Notes: generated by a model not told the origin, from the letters alone. A stretch of 64,000 nucleotides of DNA from Actinomycetes bacterium (GCA_021816935.1 JAKAWR010000006.1:1-64000); one strand, 5' to 3'. Positions 17,740 to 26,877 are shown, counted from the first letter of the stretch. Numbers and translations: made by a program.

Positions 17740-18585
17740 TCAGGAGCGGCCGGGTGTCTCGGAGCGCATCAGATCGCGCAGCTCCCGGTAGCCGATGCGC
17801 TGGACACCCGCGTCGTCAAGAGCCTTGGCGAACTCCCCGTCGCCGTTGAGCGCGCTGTAGTCGCTGAGACGCGCCTCGAAATCGGGTGCGAAGCCGCGCA
17901 GCTCCGGCGTGTCGATGGCCGGGTGGAAGTAGACCTCCGTCACGCCCGGTTTCAGTTCCTTTAGCGCCCCCATGACCCAGTCCCTGCTCCCCATTCCGGG
18001 TACGAACACGAAATCGTCCGGGTAGACCACTCCGGCTTCTGTCGCCAGGTCCCTGAAGGGAAATCCGATGAGTCGTTCTGTCCCCGGTCCCGAAAGGCGC
18101 AACGGCAGGCGGAACTCGACCGCCAGCTCGAGGTAGATGTCGAAGAACTCGGCCTTAATCTGCATCGTGCCCATGTGGGCATCGAGATGACTCACGTCGA
18201 AACCCCACAGGATGGCCCTCTCGATCTGAGCATGACACTCCTTGCGGACCTCCTCCACATCGGCATGGTTCCAGACATCCACCACTGTGCGGGGCAGGCC
18301 GCCGTCGCCGTCGAGGAGCGAAGGAGCGTAGGTGATCGGCCCCCACCGGTAGTTGTCGAATTCGGAGTTGACCGTGAGGTGTACGCCGATGTCCTCCCCG
18401 TCGTACATGGAGGCCGCCCCGCGTGCCCACGGACAGGGGACCATCAGGGTCGAGCTTGTTCCAAGACCCGTTCTCAGGGAGTCGTAGACGCCGACGTTGC
18501 TGGCGTGGCAGAAACCAAGGTCGTCGCAGTTGATGATCATCAGCTTCGCATCCGCAGGGTATCCGAGTCGTTCTGCTACCGTCAT
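17740..18585 (-). CDS. YdjC/ChbG-family carbohydrate deacetylase
   Basis: A polysaccharide-deacetylase-like barrel of the YdjC family, with metal-site motifs IINCDDLGFCHASN (Asp pair), IGVHLTVN and VSHLDAHMG, and a late EVYFHPAID His motif. These enzymes remove N-acetyl groups from small oligosaccharides such as diacetylchitobiose; the substrate here cannot be read. It has 281 residues from the ATG at 18585; GTG at 18588 is immediately adjacent. It is divergent from the oxidoreductase gene, with only 27 bases between starts. Confidence 0.85.
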   Translation of the reverse strand: MTVAERLGYPADAKLMIINCDDLGFCHASNVGVYDSLRTGLGTSSTLMVPCPWARGAASMYDGEDIGVHLTVNSEFDNYRWGPITYAPSLLDGDGGLPRTVVDVWNHADVEEVRKECHAQIERAILWGFDVSHLDAHMGTMQIKAEFFDIYLELAVEFRLPLRLSGPGTERLIGFPFRDLATEAGVVYPDDFVFVPGMGSRDWVMGALKELKPGVTEVYFHPAIDTPELRGFAPDFEARLSDYSALNGDGEFAKALDDAGVQRIGYRELRDLMRSETPGRS

Positions 18586-18599
18586 CACGGGTTACACCT

Positions 18600-18605
18600 T
18601 ACACT
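18600..18605 (+). promoter_or_regulatory. Putative -10 box (TACACT), leaderless
   Basis: TACACT is followed by seven bases and the ATG at 18613. There is no Shine-Dalgarno and little room for a leader. Confidence 0.5.
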
Positions 18606-18612
18606 GTTGGTC

Positions 18613-19614
18613 ATGTCACAACGCAGGCTCGGGATGACCATCCCGCTCGAAGGAGTGCAACTCGCATCGCACAAGGATCTTATCGCGGAGCTGGAGGACG
18701 CAGGGTATACCGACATGTGGACGGGGGAGGCCAACAGTGCTGACGCCTTCACGCCACTGGCCGCCGCCGCCTCCTGGAGCCGGACCATCACGGTTGGGAC
18801 CGGGATAGCGCAGGTGATGAGCAGGGGACCCGCGATCCTGGCGACTCACATCGCAACGCTGTGCGACCTGGCACCGGGTCGCGTAGAGGTCGGAATCGGG
18901 TCGTCGTCCGAGGTAATTGTCCAGCAGTGGAATGACATGCCTTTCGAGCGCCCTTACAGCCGCGTGCGGGATACGCTCAGGTTCCTCCGCAAAGCGCTGG
19001 CGGGGGAGAAGGTGGACGAAGCATTCGATACGTTCGAAGTCCGAGCTTTTCGCCAGCTGCGCCTGCCGGAGGTCCCTCCGAGGATCTATGTTGCCGCGCT
19101 CAAAGGCGAGATGCTGAAGCTGGCAGGTCGGGAGGCAGACGGTGCCGTGGTGAATTGGCTGTCTCCCGAGGACGTGAAGCTCGTTGCACGCGAGGTGACC
19201 GCCGGAGCCGCCGGAGCGGCTGGAACCGGGCAGCGTGCATTGCCGGATATCGTCGCAAGGCTGTACGTCGTGCCGAGCGAGGATCGCGCTACGGTGATGC
19301 GGATCGGTCGTATGGCGATGGGTGCGTACATGAGCGTACCCGTATACCGCCGGTTCCAGGAGTGGGTCGGGCGTGGAGAGGCTTTCAGGGACATGTGGAG
19401 GCTCTGGGACGCTGGCGAGCGCAAAGCCGCCGTGGAGGCCATCCCGGAGGAGGTAGTCGACGATCTCGTCGTGCACGGATCTCCTGAGGAATGCATGGCG
19501 AGAGTGCAGGAGTACATTGACTGCGGCGTGACGATACCGATTTTCGGGATGCTCGCCTACGGCGATGAGGCGGTCAAGGGAGCGAAGGCCCTGTCGCCGG
19601 GCCTCCTGGATTGA
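18613..19614 (+). CDS. LLM-class (F420-type) flavin-dependent oxidoreductase
   Basis: A luciferase-like TIM barrel of 333 residues. Family features include LGMTIPLEGVQLASHKDLIAE at the start, DMWTGEANSADAFTPLAAAA, TVGTGIAQVMSRGPAILA, LCDLAPGRVEVGIGSSS and PRIYVAALKGEMLKLAGREADG. In actinobacteria this group mostly uses coenzyme F420 rather than FMN; cofactor and substrate are inferences. The start at 18613 removes residues that merely overlap the divergent deacetylase gene. Confidence 0.85.
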   Translation: MSQRRLGMTIPLEGVQLASHKDLIAELEDAGYTDMWTGEANSADAFTPLAAAASWSRTITVGTGIAQVMSRGPAILATHIATLCDLAPGRVEVGIGSSSEVIVQQWNDMPFERPYSRVRDTLRFLRKALAGEKVDEAFDTFEVRAFRQLRLPEVPPRIYVAALKGEMLKLAGREADGAVVNWLSPEDVKLVAREVTAGAAGAAGTGQRALPDIVARLYVVPSEDRATVMRIGRMAMGAYMSVPVYRRFQEWVGRGEAFRDMWRLWDAGERKAAVEAIPEEVVDDLVVHGSPEECMARVQEYIDCGVTIPIFGMLAYGDEAVKGAKALSPGLLD

Positions 19615-19771
19615 GAGGCGCATCTGGGGCCAACCGGGGCCTTCTTCTCACTGGTAGGATATTCCTGATGAGGCCGACTGCGGAATCGGTGAAGTCCGGT
19701 GGGCGAGCCGCAGCCACGCTGCTGGCGCTGCTGGCGGCGGGGTGCCGGCTGACTGATCGAAGGAGGTCCGG

Positions 19772-20728
19772 ATGGTCGCCGTGGTCGTGTTCATAGTCAT
19801 TGTCGTGCTCATCGGGGCGGCAAGTTTGCTCGGCAATTCCATCAAGGTGATTCCCGAGTACGAGCGAGCAGTGTTTTTCCGCCTGGGTCGGGTCGTAAAC
19901 CAGGCGAGGGGTCCAGGCGTCATTATCAAGCTGCCCTGGATTCACAGGATGCAGCGGGTGACCCTCAGGGTCGAGGTGGTCGATATACCCCCGCAGTCCG
20001 TGATCACTGCTGACAACGTCACGGTACAGGTGGACGCCGTCGTCTATTTCCAGGTGGTGGACCCGGTCAACGCGATCATCGGGGTCGACAACTTCCGGTT
20101 TGCCAGCCAGAGGGTTGCCATGACCTCCTTGAGGTCCATTATCGGCCGGCACGAGCTCGACAACCTGCTGGCTCACAGGGATGACATCAACAATGAACTG
20201 CGGGCACAGATAGCGCGCCACACCCACAATTGGGGCGTGGAGGTTCGCCAGGTCGAAATCAAGGACATCGTGCTGCCGACCGAACTGGTGAGTGCTATGG
20301 CGCGCCAAGCCGAGGCCGAGAGAGTGAGGCGCGCGAAGGTCATCTCGGCGTCAGGTGAGCAGGAGGCCAGCAAGGGCCTCGCCAACGCCGCTGCCACGCT
20401 CATGCAGTCTCCCGGGGCGATGCACCTGCGGACCCTGCACGCGCTGACCGAACTACTCGGCAGCGAGAACAATTCGACCATCGTCGTTCCCCTACCTATC
20501 GAGCTTCTTGCGGGTCTGAGAGGCATTGGTGATCACGGAGGCGGTGCAGCACGGCAACTCGAGGAGGCCGCGGCGGCCTTGGAGACTCCGGCGCCATCAG
20601 GGGTCGCTGCGATTCCCGTGTCACCAGCGGTGCGGACAGAAGGCGTGGAGCCGGCACCGGCTTCTTCCGGCTACGGAGATCGAGGCTCAGTTGCTTCCGG
20701 TGACACGGGAGGTCCTGCAGCCGGCTAA
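19772..20728 (+). CDS. Slipin (SPFH/stomatin-like) membrane protein
   Basis: One N-terminal membrane segment (VAVVVFIVIVVLIGAASLL) is followed by the SPFH/band-7 domain (VIPEYERAVFFRLGRV, GPGVIIKLPWIHRMQRVTLR, DIPPQSVITADNVTVQVDAVVYFQV). The helical MARQAEAERVRRAKVISASGEQEASKGLANAA comes next. After residue 240 there is a variable Ala/Gly-rich tail. Slipins form oligomeric membrane scaffolds, often paired with a NfeD protein. No nfeD is adjacent. AAGGAGG sits six bases before the ATG. Confidence 0.88.
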   Translation: MVAVVVFIVIVVLIGAASLLGNSIKVIPEYERAVFFRLGRVVNQARGPGVIIKLPWIHRMQRVTLRVEVVDIPPQSVITADNVTVQVDAVVYFQVVDPVNAIIGVDNFRFASQRVAMTSLRSIIGRHELDNLLAHRDDINNELRAQIARHTHNWGVEVRQVEIKDIVLPTELVSAMARQAEAERVRRAKVISASGEQEASKGLANAAATLMQSPGAMHLRTLHALTELLGSENNSTIVVPLPIELLAGLRGIGDHGGGAARQLEEAAAALETPAPSGVAAIPVSPAVRTEGVEPAPASSGYGDRGSVASGDTGGPAAG

Positions 20729-20777
20729 CTGCGGATGGGGAGCCGGGTGGCGCTCTGGCGGAGTCCGAAGCGTGCGT

Positions 20778-21272
20778 TCAGGTGGCGCCGAGGCGGTCCT
20801 GGAGCTGGCGGTCCTGCTCCTCGACTCGCGCCGCTCGGGCAGTCGCGAGGCTTTCGAGGGTCGCTTCGATTACGGAGTCCGTAGCACCGAGCATCCGTAA
20901 GGCAAGCAGGCCGGCGTTCTCTGCACCGTCCAGGCCGACGGTTGCAACGGGAACGCCACTGGGCATCTGGACGATAGAGAGCAGAGCATCAAGACCGTCG
21001 AGGTTGCCCGAGGTGATGGGGATGCCGATTACAGGCAGGGTAGTGACAGCCGCTATCACGCCTGGCAGGTGGGCCGCTCCGCCCGCTCCGGCGATGATGA
21101 CCTTGACCCCTCGGCTTCTGGCTTCTCTGGCGGTGGACAGCACGGCGTCAGGAGTCCGGTGAGCTGACATGACGCGTACCTCTACGGTTATGCCGGCCCC
21201 GCGCAGCACGTCGACCGCAGGCCTCATCACATCGGCGTCCGATATGGATCCCATGAGTACGAGTACGCTCAC
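20778..21272 (-). CDS. purE: 5-(carboxyamino)imidazole ribonucleotide mutase PurE
   Basis: Class I PurE converts N5-CAIR to CAIR in purine synthesis. The 164 residues carry VLMGSISDADVMRPA, VEVRVMSAHRTPDAVL with the catalytic His, GAGGAAHLPGV and GIPITSGNLDGLDALLSIVQMP. The GTG start at 21272 is set by AAAGGAGG upstream and by loss of homology before it. purK, the usual partner, is not next to it in this window. Confidence 0.94.
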   Translation of the reverse strand: MSVLVLMGSISDADVMRPAVDVLRGAGITVEVRVMSAHRTPDAVLSTAREARSRGVKVIIAGAGGAAHLPGVIAAVTTLPVIGIPITSGNLDGLDALLSIVQMPSGVPVATVGLDGAENAGLLALRMLGATDSVIEATLESLATARAARVEEQDRQLQDRLGAT

Positions 21273-21426
21273 CGCTTGAAGCCTCCTTTCGTCTCTGAAT
21301 CGTTCCGGAACGGATCGCCCCGGGTCTCCCCCTGCCAGATCGTAGCAGCTCAGACCCGGCGCAGATGGAGGCTGTACCCGGGGACTCAACTTTGCGGCGA
21401 GCCAGCTCGGGTCAGGGCTTCCGAGG

Positions 21427-21935
21427 TCACCACCCTCGGAGATCGATGGGCCAGGGTTCGAGGACCGCGTCGTCGCTGATGATGTGCATCTGTGCGTGGT
21501 ATGCGACCGTGGGATCGACGTGCGCCGGGGTTGCGCGGATCAGCTTGCCTAACGAGAGTGCCGGATGGTCTTCCTCTTGCGAGAAGACGATGTGCTCGTC
21601 CGAGCAGTACCAGACGTCTGCACCTTCGATCGACGGGTTTCCATGGTCCGTGCCCAGCGCCTTCAGCCCTCCGCCGACAACGTACCACCCCTCCTGATTG
21701 AGCGAAATGACCGTGGATAGCACGGACAAAGCGTTCGAGAAAGGCAGGTCCAACTTGGCGTACGCCGTGTCCATGAGTACGTAGGAGCCCGCTTGGATCT
21801 CGCTTGCCCAGGAGTTGATGTCAAGACTAACCGAGAAGGCATGTACGCGCCCGGAGCGGATGGGGGCAAGGGGCGATCCTGCCCAGCGTGCAGGGGCGGA
21901 GCGTTCACGGATGTTCTGGTAACCTGCAGTTCATG
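21427..21935 (-). pseudogene. C-terminal remnant of a D-threonine aldolase/DSD1-like protein
   Basis: An open frame without a good start reads GSYVLMDTAYAKLDLPFSNA, then GLKALGTDHG, SDEHIVF, PAHVDPTVAYHAQMH and ends WPIDLRGW. This is the C-terminal beta domain of alanine-racemase-like D-threonine aldolases, including the metal-site His and Asp (AHVDPT). The N-terminal PLP barrel with the catalytic Lys is missing. The frame is cut by a stop near 21940, where the next gene's promoter begins. The only ATG (21774) would give 115 residues. Confidence 0.6.
21920..21925 (+). promoter_or_regulatory. Putative -10 box (TAACCT), leaderless
   Basis: TAACCT, seven bases, then ATG at 21933. No ribosome site. 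Confidence 0.45.
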
Positions 21936-22838
21936 CGTACCGGAGTCATGCTCGACGGTGATCGGAATCTCGAGGTGCTTCTTCAGGATGTGACGGGAGT
22001 GGTGGATTGCGGGGTCTCGTCGTTCTGGTGCAGCCAGATTTTCGGGTTCGACGCAGTGTCCCTTATGGCGCTCCTCGGCCGGGAGACGTCCCGCATCGAA
22101 CTGGGTACAGCGGTCGTTCCCGTCTACGGGAGACACCCTCTCGTGTTGGCGATGCAGGCCCGGACGGCTCAGGCCGCTTCGGGAGGCCGCTTCGCTCTCG
22201 GTGTGGGGCTGTCGCACCAACTGATGGTTGAAGGCGTTTACGGTCTTTCCTACGAACATCCTGCGGCCTACATGCGTGAGTACCTGAGCGCTCTCGTGCC
22301 GGCTCTCTCCGGTGAGCAGGTGAACTTCCAGGGCGAGCGGGTGAGTGCGAACATGCTGGGTCCTTTGCAGCCCGCGGGCGTTGAGCCGGTCGGCGTCGTA
22401 GTGGCGGCGCTCGGGTCGGCAATGTTGAAGGTCGCTGGAGAGCTGGCGTCCGGTACGATCACCTGGATGACCGGCGTCCGTACCATTGGATCTCATATCG
22501 TGCCGGGGATACGCCGGGCGGCGGAGGATGCCGGCAGGGGAGAGCCGAGAATTGTTGCCGGGCTACCAGTTTGCGTGACGCAGGACGTCGCCAGCGCAAG
22601 GGAGAAGGCCTCGCGCATCTATGCCATCTACGGATCGTTGCCGTCCTACCGGGCGATGCTCGACCGGGAAGGAGCAGGCGGCCCGGCCGACGTCGCCGTT
22701 GCGGGCTCCGAAGAGGAGGTGGAGGCGGCGCTCCTGGCGCTCGCCGATGCAGGAGCGACCGACTTCATGGGGGCGCCGTTCGGGACGAAAGAGGAGCGGG
22801 CGAGAACGATCGAGACACTGGGACGTTTGAACGGCTAA
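21933..22838 (+). CDS. LLM-class (F420-type) oxidoreductase
   Basis: A second luciferase-like barrel, 301 residues, distinct from the one at 18.6 kb. Family features: WCSQIFGFDAVSLMALLGR, IELGTAVVPVYGRHPLVLAMQARTAQ, SGGRFALGVGLSHQLMVEG and the late TDFMGAPFG. It resembles the TIGR03564-type F420 group, inferred from the VPVYGRHP pattern. The start at 21933 is chosen by the -10 box and by family length. It is followed after 12 bases by the DUF2510 protein gene, probably co-transcribed. Confidence 0.85.
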   Translation: MRTGVMLDGDRNLEVLLQDVTGVVDCGVSSFWCSQIFGFDAVSLMALLGRETSRIELGTAVVPVYGRHPLVLAMQARTAQAASGGRFALGVGLSHQLMVEGVYGLSYEHPAAYMREYLSALVPALSGEQVNFQGERVSANMLGPLQPAGVEPVGVVVAALGSAMLKVAGELASGTITWMTGVRTIGSHIVPGIRRAAEDAGRGEPRIVAGLPVCVTQDVASAREKASRIYAIYGSLPSYRAMLDREGAGGPADVAVAGSEEEVEAALLALADAGATDFMGAPFGTKEERARTIETLGRLNG

Positions 22839-22850
22839 GCGGGGGCCTCA

Positions 22851-23357
22851 GTGACCGAGTCGACCGGCTGCAACCCGCCGTTCAATCCGCCGCCAGGTTG
22901 GTATTTCGACCCGTGGGGACAGATGCGCTGGTGGGACGGTTACCAGTGGGGTCCTGCCGCGCAGGCTCCCGATGAGGTTGCGGTCGGGCGTACCCTCGCC
23001 GTTCTCGCTCATGTCGGCTTCTTCCTCTTCTCGATTTTCCTTGCGCTGATCTTCTACCTGGCCGAGGGCAAGAAGAACCGGTTTATTCAACATCATGCCC
23101 GCGAGGCACTCAATTTTCAGTTGACCCTCGCCATGGTGTCGATTATCACGATGTTCGCAATCGTCTCAAGTATCGTTCTCACGGCTTTGGCGAACGGCGT
23201 TCCATCGGCCATATTCTTTTTCGTCTTTCCGGTGATGTTCGCAGCGTATGTGTTCGGGATAGTTGTTTCGATCATCGGTGCGGTCAAGGCCTATCGGGGC
23301 GAGTGGTGGCGATATCCCATAAGTATCCGGTTTATCCGGAACCGTGATCCCCTATGA
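22851..23357 (+). CDS. DUF2510/DUF4870 membrane protein
   Basis: 168 residues from GTG 22851. A short N-terminal motif PPGWYFDPWGQMRWWDGYQW is the actinobacterial DUF2510 Trp-rich module. Three to four membrane segments with FIQHHAREALNFQLTLA in the first loop follow, the hallmark of DUF4870. Function unknown; such proteins are small integral membrane proteins with the Trp module on the cytoplasmic face. Confidence 0.8.
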   Translation: MTESTGCNPPFNPPPGWYFDPWGQMRWWDGYQWGPAAQAPDEVAVGRTLAVLAHVGFFLFSIFLALIFYLAEGKKNRFIQHHAREALNFQLTLAMVSIITMFAIVSSIVLTALANGVPSAIFFFVFPVMFAAYVFGIVVSIIGAVKAYRGEWWRYPISIRFIRNRDPL

Positions 23358-23705
23358 GTATCATTTGGGGCGGTGCACCTTTCCCTCCCACCGGCGCAGG
23401 CTGCTGGTACGGAGGCGCCTGGCAGAGAACAGTCCTGACATACAACTAAGCCGTCTCGCTCAGGGTGTTGATAAAGCTGCCAGCGTAATTCGCCCCCAGA
23501 AGCTGGACTACGATGTCCTGGCCCTGGCAGCCTACCCGTGTTCCCGTGTTCCCGTGTTCCCGCGTTCCCGCGTTCCCGTGTTCCCGTGCCCGTTGACGCG
23601 TATGCGGTTGAGGTAAATGGCCTTGGCGAACGCTTCGCTACCTATACCGCTGGAACCCGGCGACGAGAAACCATAAGGAAGCTACGTGACCCGGTGCGGC
23701 TGGTC
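23358..23705. other. Intergenic region with 8-bp tandem repeat
   Basis: No gene recognised. Contains the CCCGTGTT repeat at 23535-23588. It lies between a plus-strand and a minus-strand gene that converge; no clear hairpin terminator was found. Confidence 0.5.
23535..23588. repeat. 8-bp tandem repeat CCCGTGTT, 6.75 copies
   Basis: Six full units and a partial; units four and five carry C for T (CCCGCGTT). Non-coding. Confidence 0.85.
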
Positions 23706-24311
23706 TCAGCGGGGGATGGTGGTCTGCTTCAGCTCGTTCAGCTCGGGACTGTTCACCATGAGATCGAGCACGCGCTCGACCGTGCGACGGGCGAGCTTGG
23801 CGTCGCCTTCCGGCCGGGTCATGATACGTGCAAAGGTTGCGGTGCCGTCGAGGATGAAAGTAGGTACGCCGAAAACGGCGTGCTTCTTCACGGTTTCCTC
23901 GTGCTCCCTGGCGAGGATATCGTGCAATTGACCGGACCGGACGGCATCGAGCACGGGGCCGGAGTCGACGCCGCAGGAGCCAAGGGCCTTCTCCACTGCC
24001 GCTTCGTCGGTGAGGCTCTCGTACTGGTCGTGCTTCAACGCGAACAGAGCAAGGTGGATGTCGGGGAACTTGTCGGGGTACATGTCCCGCACGGCGATGC
24101 CTGCCTCGATCGCGAAGATGTCCCGCTGCCTCGTCTTGTCTTTCCAGACCGGCGTATCGTCTTCATCGAGGTGCGCCTGGTGAAGGGAGAAGGGCACGAA
24201 TCGGACCTCCCATGGCGCCCCGGCTTTGAGCGCCGTGACGACGTGCTCGTTCGCATTCCGGGCAAACGGGCACAGGTAGTCGTACGTGATTGCAAAGGAA
24301 ATCGCGTCCAT
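23706..24311 (-). CDS. DsbA-family (DSBA-like thioredoxin) oxidoreductase
   Basis: 201 residues, no signal peptide, with ITYDYLCPFARNANE near the start (single-Cys version of the CxxC site) and the cis-Pro loop AVFGVPTFILDG. Single-Cys DSBA proteins include 2-hydroxychromene-2-carboxylate isomerase-like and FrnE-like enzymes, so a glutathione- or mycothiol-type isomerase role is possible. The substrate cannot be deduced. Confidence 0.8.
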   Translation of the reverse strand: MDAISFAITYDYLCPFARNANEHVVTALKAGAPWEVRFVPFSLHQAHLDEDDTPVWKDKTRQRDIFAIEAGIAVRDMYPDKFPDIHLALFALKHDQYESLTDEAAVEKALGSCGVDSGPVLDAVRSGQLHDILAREHEETVKKHAVFGVPTFILDGTATFARIMTRPEGDAKLARRTVERVLDLMVNSPELNELKQTTIPR

Positions 24312-24362
24312 GCCTTCAGGATAGCCGGGACGAGTTCGTCTCGGATCGACCGCGGGTCGGAC

Positions 24363-24962
24363 TCACGCGAGCCGCCCCATGTTACGGTCGGGCGGCGATA
24401 GCCCGGGAGAGCGATCGACCGAGTGACTGCTGATCCGTGGGTGAGGAGCTCGCCTGTGAACCGCCCATCTATGATGGGCTTGGTCGCGGCTTTGCGCTCG
24501 GACGAGTCGCCTCAACAGTAGGCCGAGTGTCAGACCGATAATCGTGCCGGCAACGACGTCCGAAGCATGGTGGTGGCGCAGGTGAATGCGGGAGTACGAC
24601 ACGAGGGCGGCAAGCACGTAGTAGGCCGGTGCTGCGGGGTCGTCCTGGGCGAGCATGGCGGCGGCACACCAGGCGGCGAGGGAGTGCCCCGAGGGGCAAC
24701 TCGGGCTCGTGGGCGTCCGCACGTACATCTGCACCTGAAGGTCAGCGGTGGCAGGACGCCTCCGGCCTACCAGCCGCTTCGCGGACCTGTTGACCGCAGG
24801 GGCCGCGAGCCCAGTCACCGAGATCGAGCGCAGCTTCTGCCGGAGATCCCCGTCGCCGCGAATGCCCCCTCTGATCAGCGCTACCAGCAGCCAGAGGAGC
24901 CCTCGATCGCCGAGAGCGGAAGAGGCCGCGGCGAGGGCGTCAACAGCCGGCACGCCGCGCAA
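24363..24962 (-). CDS. PAP2-family membrane phosphatase
   Basis: The three PAP2 motifs are present: KRLVGRRRP, SCPSGHSLAAW and SRIHLRHHHASDVVAG. The membrane segments LLWLLVALI, YYVLAALVSY and GTIIGLTLGLLL flank them. These enzymes dephosphorylate lipid phosphates or polyprenyl pyrophosphates. The TTG start at 24962 is uncertain. The frame remains open upstream with plausible sequence (FIESLDSAVDGAVDRL) but no ATG or GTG, so the N-terminus may be longer. The last 40 residues are His/Arg-rich and atypical. Confidence 0.8.
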   Translation of the reverse strand: MRGVPAVDALAAASSALGDRGLLWLLVALIRGGIRGDGDLRQKLRSISVTGLAAPAVNRSAKRLVGRRRPATADLQVQMYVRTPTSPSCPSGHSLAAWCAAAMLAQDDPAAPAYYVLAALVSYSRIHLRHHHASDVVAGTIIGLTLGLLLRRLVRAQSRDQAHHRWAVHRRAPHPRISSHSVDRSPGLSPPDRNMGRLA

Positions 24963-25030
24963 CCGGTCAACCGCCCCGTCGACCGCAGAGTCAAGACTCT
25001 CTATGAAGCCGATACCGAACCGCCTCCGCC

Positions 25031-25957
25031 TCAGTTTCCGGTGCCGCCGCTTCCCCCACTAGCGGCGCTCCCTTTGCCCCCGTCCCGCCTCCCGTTGCCG
25101 CCTTGACACTTGCTTCCCCCGCTTGCGTCGCGGCCCCGGCTCTCGCTTGTGCCCCCGCCGCCCCCGCCGGCCACGTTCGTGGCCGCAAACGCGGGGCAGA
25201 ACTGCCGGAAACCACACCAGTTGCAGAGCCCGGACGGTCGGGGTCTGAAGTCGTCCAGCTCGCAGGCCCGCAGGATTGCCTGCCACAGCGCATGCACATT
25301 CCTTCGGACGCTCTCGATCATCTGGGCGGAGGGGACTGACGTTATTGTGCAGGGCGCCTTCAGGTAGACAAGGCGAACAGCGGCAGGCCGTACGCCGAGC
25401 ACCTCTTCGCAGAGGAGCGCGTAGATGTTGACGCCGGTGAGTCGCGAGCGCTCATATCCGTCGCCGGGCGCCCGCCCGGTCTTGTAGTCGGTGATCACGA
25501 GGTCACCGCTCGCCGTACGGTCGAGCCGGTCGATTATGCCCCTCATCTTCACGCCTGCCACTTCGGCCTCCAGGGCGAGCTCAAGTCCAACAGCGTCGAC
25601 GCCGTCCGGGTCCTCGAGGCTGAAGTATCCGTCGAGTAGCGCCTCACCTTCTTTCCGGAGCTTCGCCGACTCTTCCTGCGATAGCGCCAGATCAACCAGG
25701 TCCGGGTCATCGTACGCCATTGCCTTGAGCTCGAAGGCGAGCAGTTCCGAGGCTCTATCCCGCGTGCGACGCCCCGGAGACATCTCCCAGAAGAGCCTCT
25801 CCAGTGCACGGTGCATGAGCGTCCCCCGGACGGCGTGTATCGAGGGAGGTTCGGGCAGGCCGTCTATCACCGAGAACTTGAACGCAAGCGGGCAGTCCTT
25901 GAAGTTGGTAATCCGGGATGGGGAGAGAGATCGCGGGATGGTCAGGGTCATTCGCAC
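25031..25957 (-). CDS. RecB-like PD-(D/E)XK nuclease with Fe-S cysteines
   Basis: This RecB-family exonuclease-like domain of 308 residues begins RSLSPSRITNFKDCPLAFKF. It carries GTLMHRALE with the motif I His, GIIDRLDR with the catalytic Asp, VITDYKTGR as the D-x-K motif, and CNWCGFRQFCP. With the Cys of DCPLAF the latter gives a four-Cys iron-sulphur cluster as in AddB and Cas4. No helicase domain or cas genes are present. Stand-alone proteins of this kind are common in actinobacteria, and a DNA-repair role is inferred. The C-terminal 40 residues are Gly-rich. Confidence 0.85.
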   Translation of the reverse strand: MRMTLTIPRSLSPSRITNFKDCPLAFKFSVIDGLPEPPSIHAVRGTLMHRALERLFWEMSPGRRTRDRASELLAFELKAMAYDDPDLVDLALSQEESAKLRKEGEALLDGYFSLEDPDGVDAVGLELALEAEVAGVKMRGIIDRLDRTASGDLVITDYKTGRAPGDGYERSRLTGVNIYALLCEEVLGVRPAAVRLVYLKAPCTITSVPSAQMIESVRRNVHALWQAILRACELDDFRPRPSGLCNWCGFRQFCPAFAATNVAGGGGGGTSESRGRDASGGSKCQGGNGRRDGGKGSAASGGSGGTGN

Positions 25958-26022
25958 CCGATTATTGCAAACTACGCACGCAGCCGCACGGATGGCTTAC
26001 GACCTGCCTCGGAATGCATGTG

Positions 26023-26877
26023 TCAACCCGTGATAGCCGTGTCAAGTATCCAGCCGGCGACGGCATCGGGATGAGCGAGTGGCCCGAAGTGCCCGAAACC
26101 CTCGAAGACTTGTAGCCGGGCGGCCTGCCCCGATCCGTTGAGGCGTTCCCGGATCATCCGCTGCGTGTCGGGTCCGAGAAAGGGATCTTCGGTACCGCAG
26201 GCAAGCTCTACTGGGCATCGGACCCTGGCGAGGTTCCGGAACGCGTCATGAGAGGCGCCGTTGATGTAGATCTCCGACTCGTGAACCCGATCGCAGGCGA
26301 GGCGGACTCCGGCGCCGTCGGGGACGAACCCGTTCTCCACGTACGCCCGGAGCGCCTCTTCGCTGAAGCCTGCGAAAGGTTCCTTGCCTGCGAAGTTGGA
26401 ATAGGCTTCCTCAAAGGAGCCGAACGTCTCCCGCCTGTGGAGCGCGGCCTCGGCCATTTTGTTGCCGGGGAGCGGGGGAGGGGGATCGTCGGAGGGGTAG
26501 ATAACCGGCTCGTAGCAGAAAAGCTGCGCAAACGTGCCGGGTTCCTCCTCTTCGGCAAGCAGCAGGGAAGCCCCGCCGCACGAGTGGCCGAACCCGACGG
26601 GCTTCCGGAGGTCCAGAGCGCGGGCAACGGCGAGAATGTCCGATCCGAAACCGCTCCAGTGGAACGATCCGTCTGGCGGCGCAGATGACCGGCCGTGCGT
26701 TCTTGAATCGAGGATGACGCAGTGGAAGCGTACGAGCAGCAGTGTTGCGAGCGGTCCGAGCGTGGGTCCGCAGAGGCCGGTTGCGTGACAGAGGAGCAGA
26801 TCGGGCCCGCTGCCGCCGATGTCGTAGACGGCTATTTCCGGCCCGCCGGAGATCTTGACGTAGCTTGTGGGTTTCAT
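26023..26877 (-). CDS. Alpha/beta-hydrolase
   Basis: 284 residues with the oxyanion sequence CHATGLCG, the nucleophile elbow GFGHSCGGAS, the acid loop CGTEDPFLGPD and the His loop FEGFGHFGPL. That is a complete Ser-Asp-His set for an esterase/epoxide-hydrolase-like enzyme. The substrate is unknown. It is transcribed toward the RecB-like gene, 65 bases apart. Confidence 0.85.
   Translation of the reverse strand: MKPTSYVKISGGPEIAVYDIGGSGPDLLLCHATGLCGPTLGPLATLLLVRFHCVILDSRTHGRSSAPPDGSFHWSGFGSDILAVARALDLRKPVGFGHSCGGASLLLAEEEEPGTFAQLFCYEPVIYPSDDPPPPLPGNKMAEAALHRRETFGSFEEAYSNFAGKEPFAGFSEEALRAYVENGFVPDGAGVRLACDRVHESEIYINGASHDAFRNLARVRCPVELACGTEDPFLGPDTQRMIRERLNGSGQAARLQVFEGFGHFGPLAHPDAVAGWILDTAITG

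Noticed and set aside
23538..24401. A 287-residue plus-strand frame over the DsbA-like gene
   Set aside because: It is antisense to a protein with clear DSBA motifs and has no family features.
25031..25957. Cas4 protein of a CRISPR system
   Set aside because: The nuclease has Cas4/AddB-like cysteines, but no cas genes or repeat-spacer array are present in the window.
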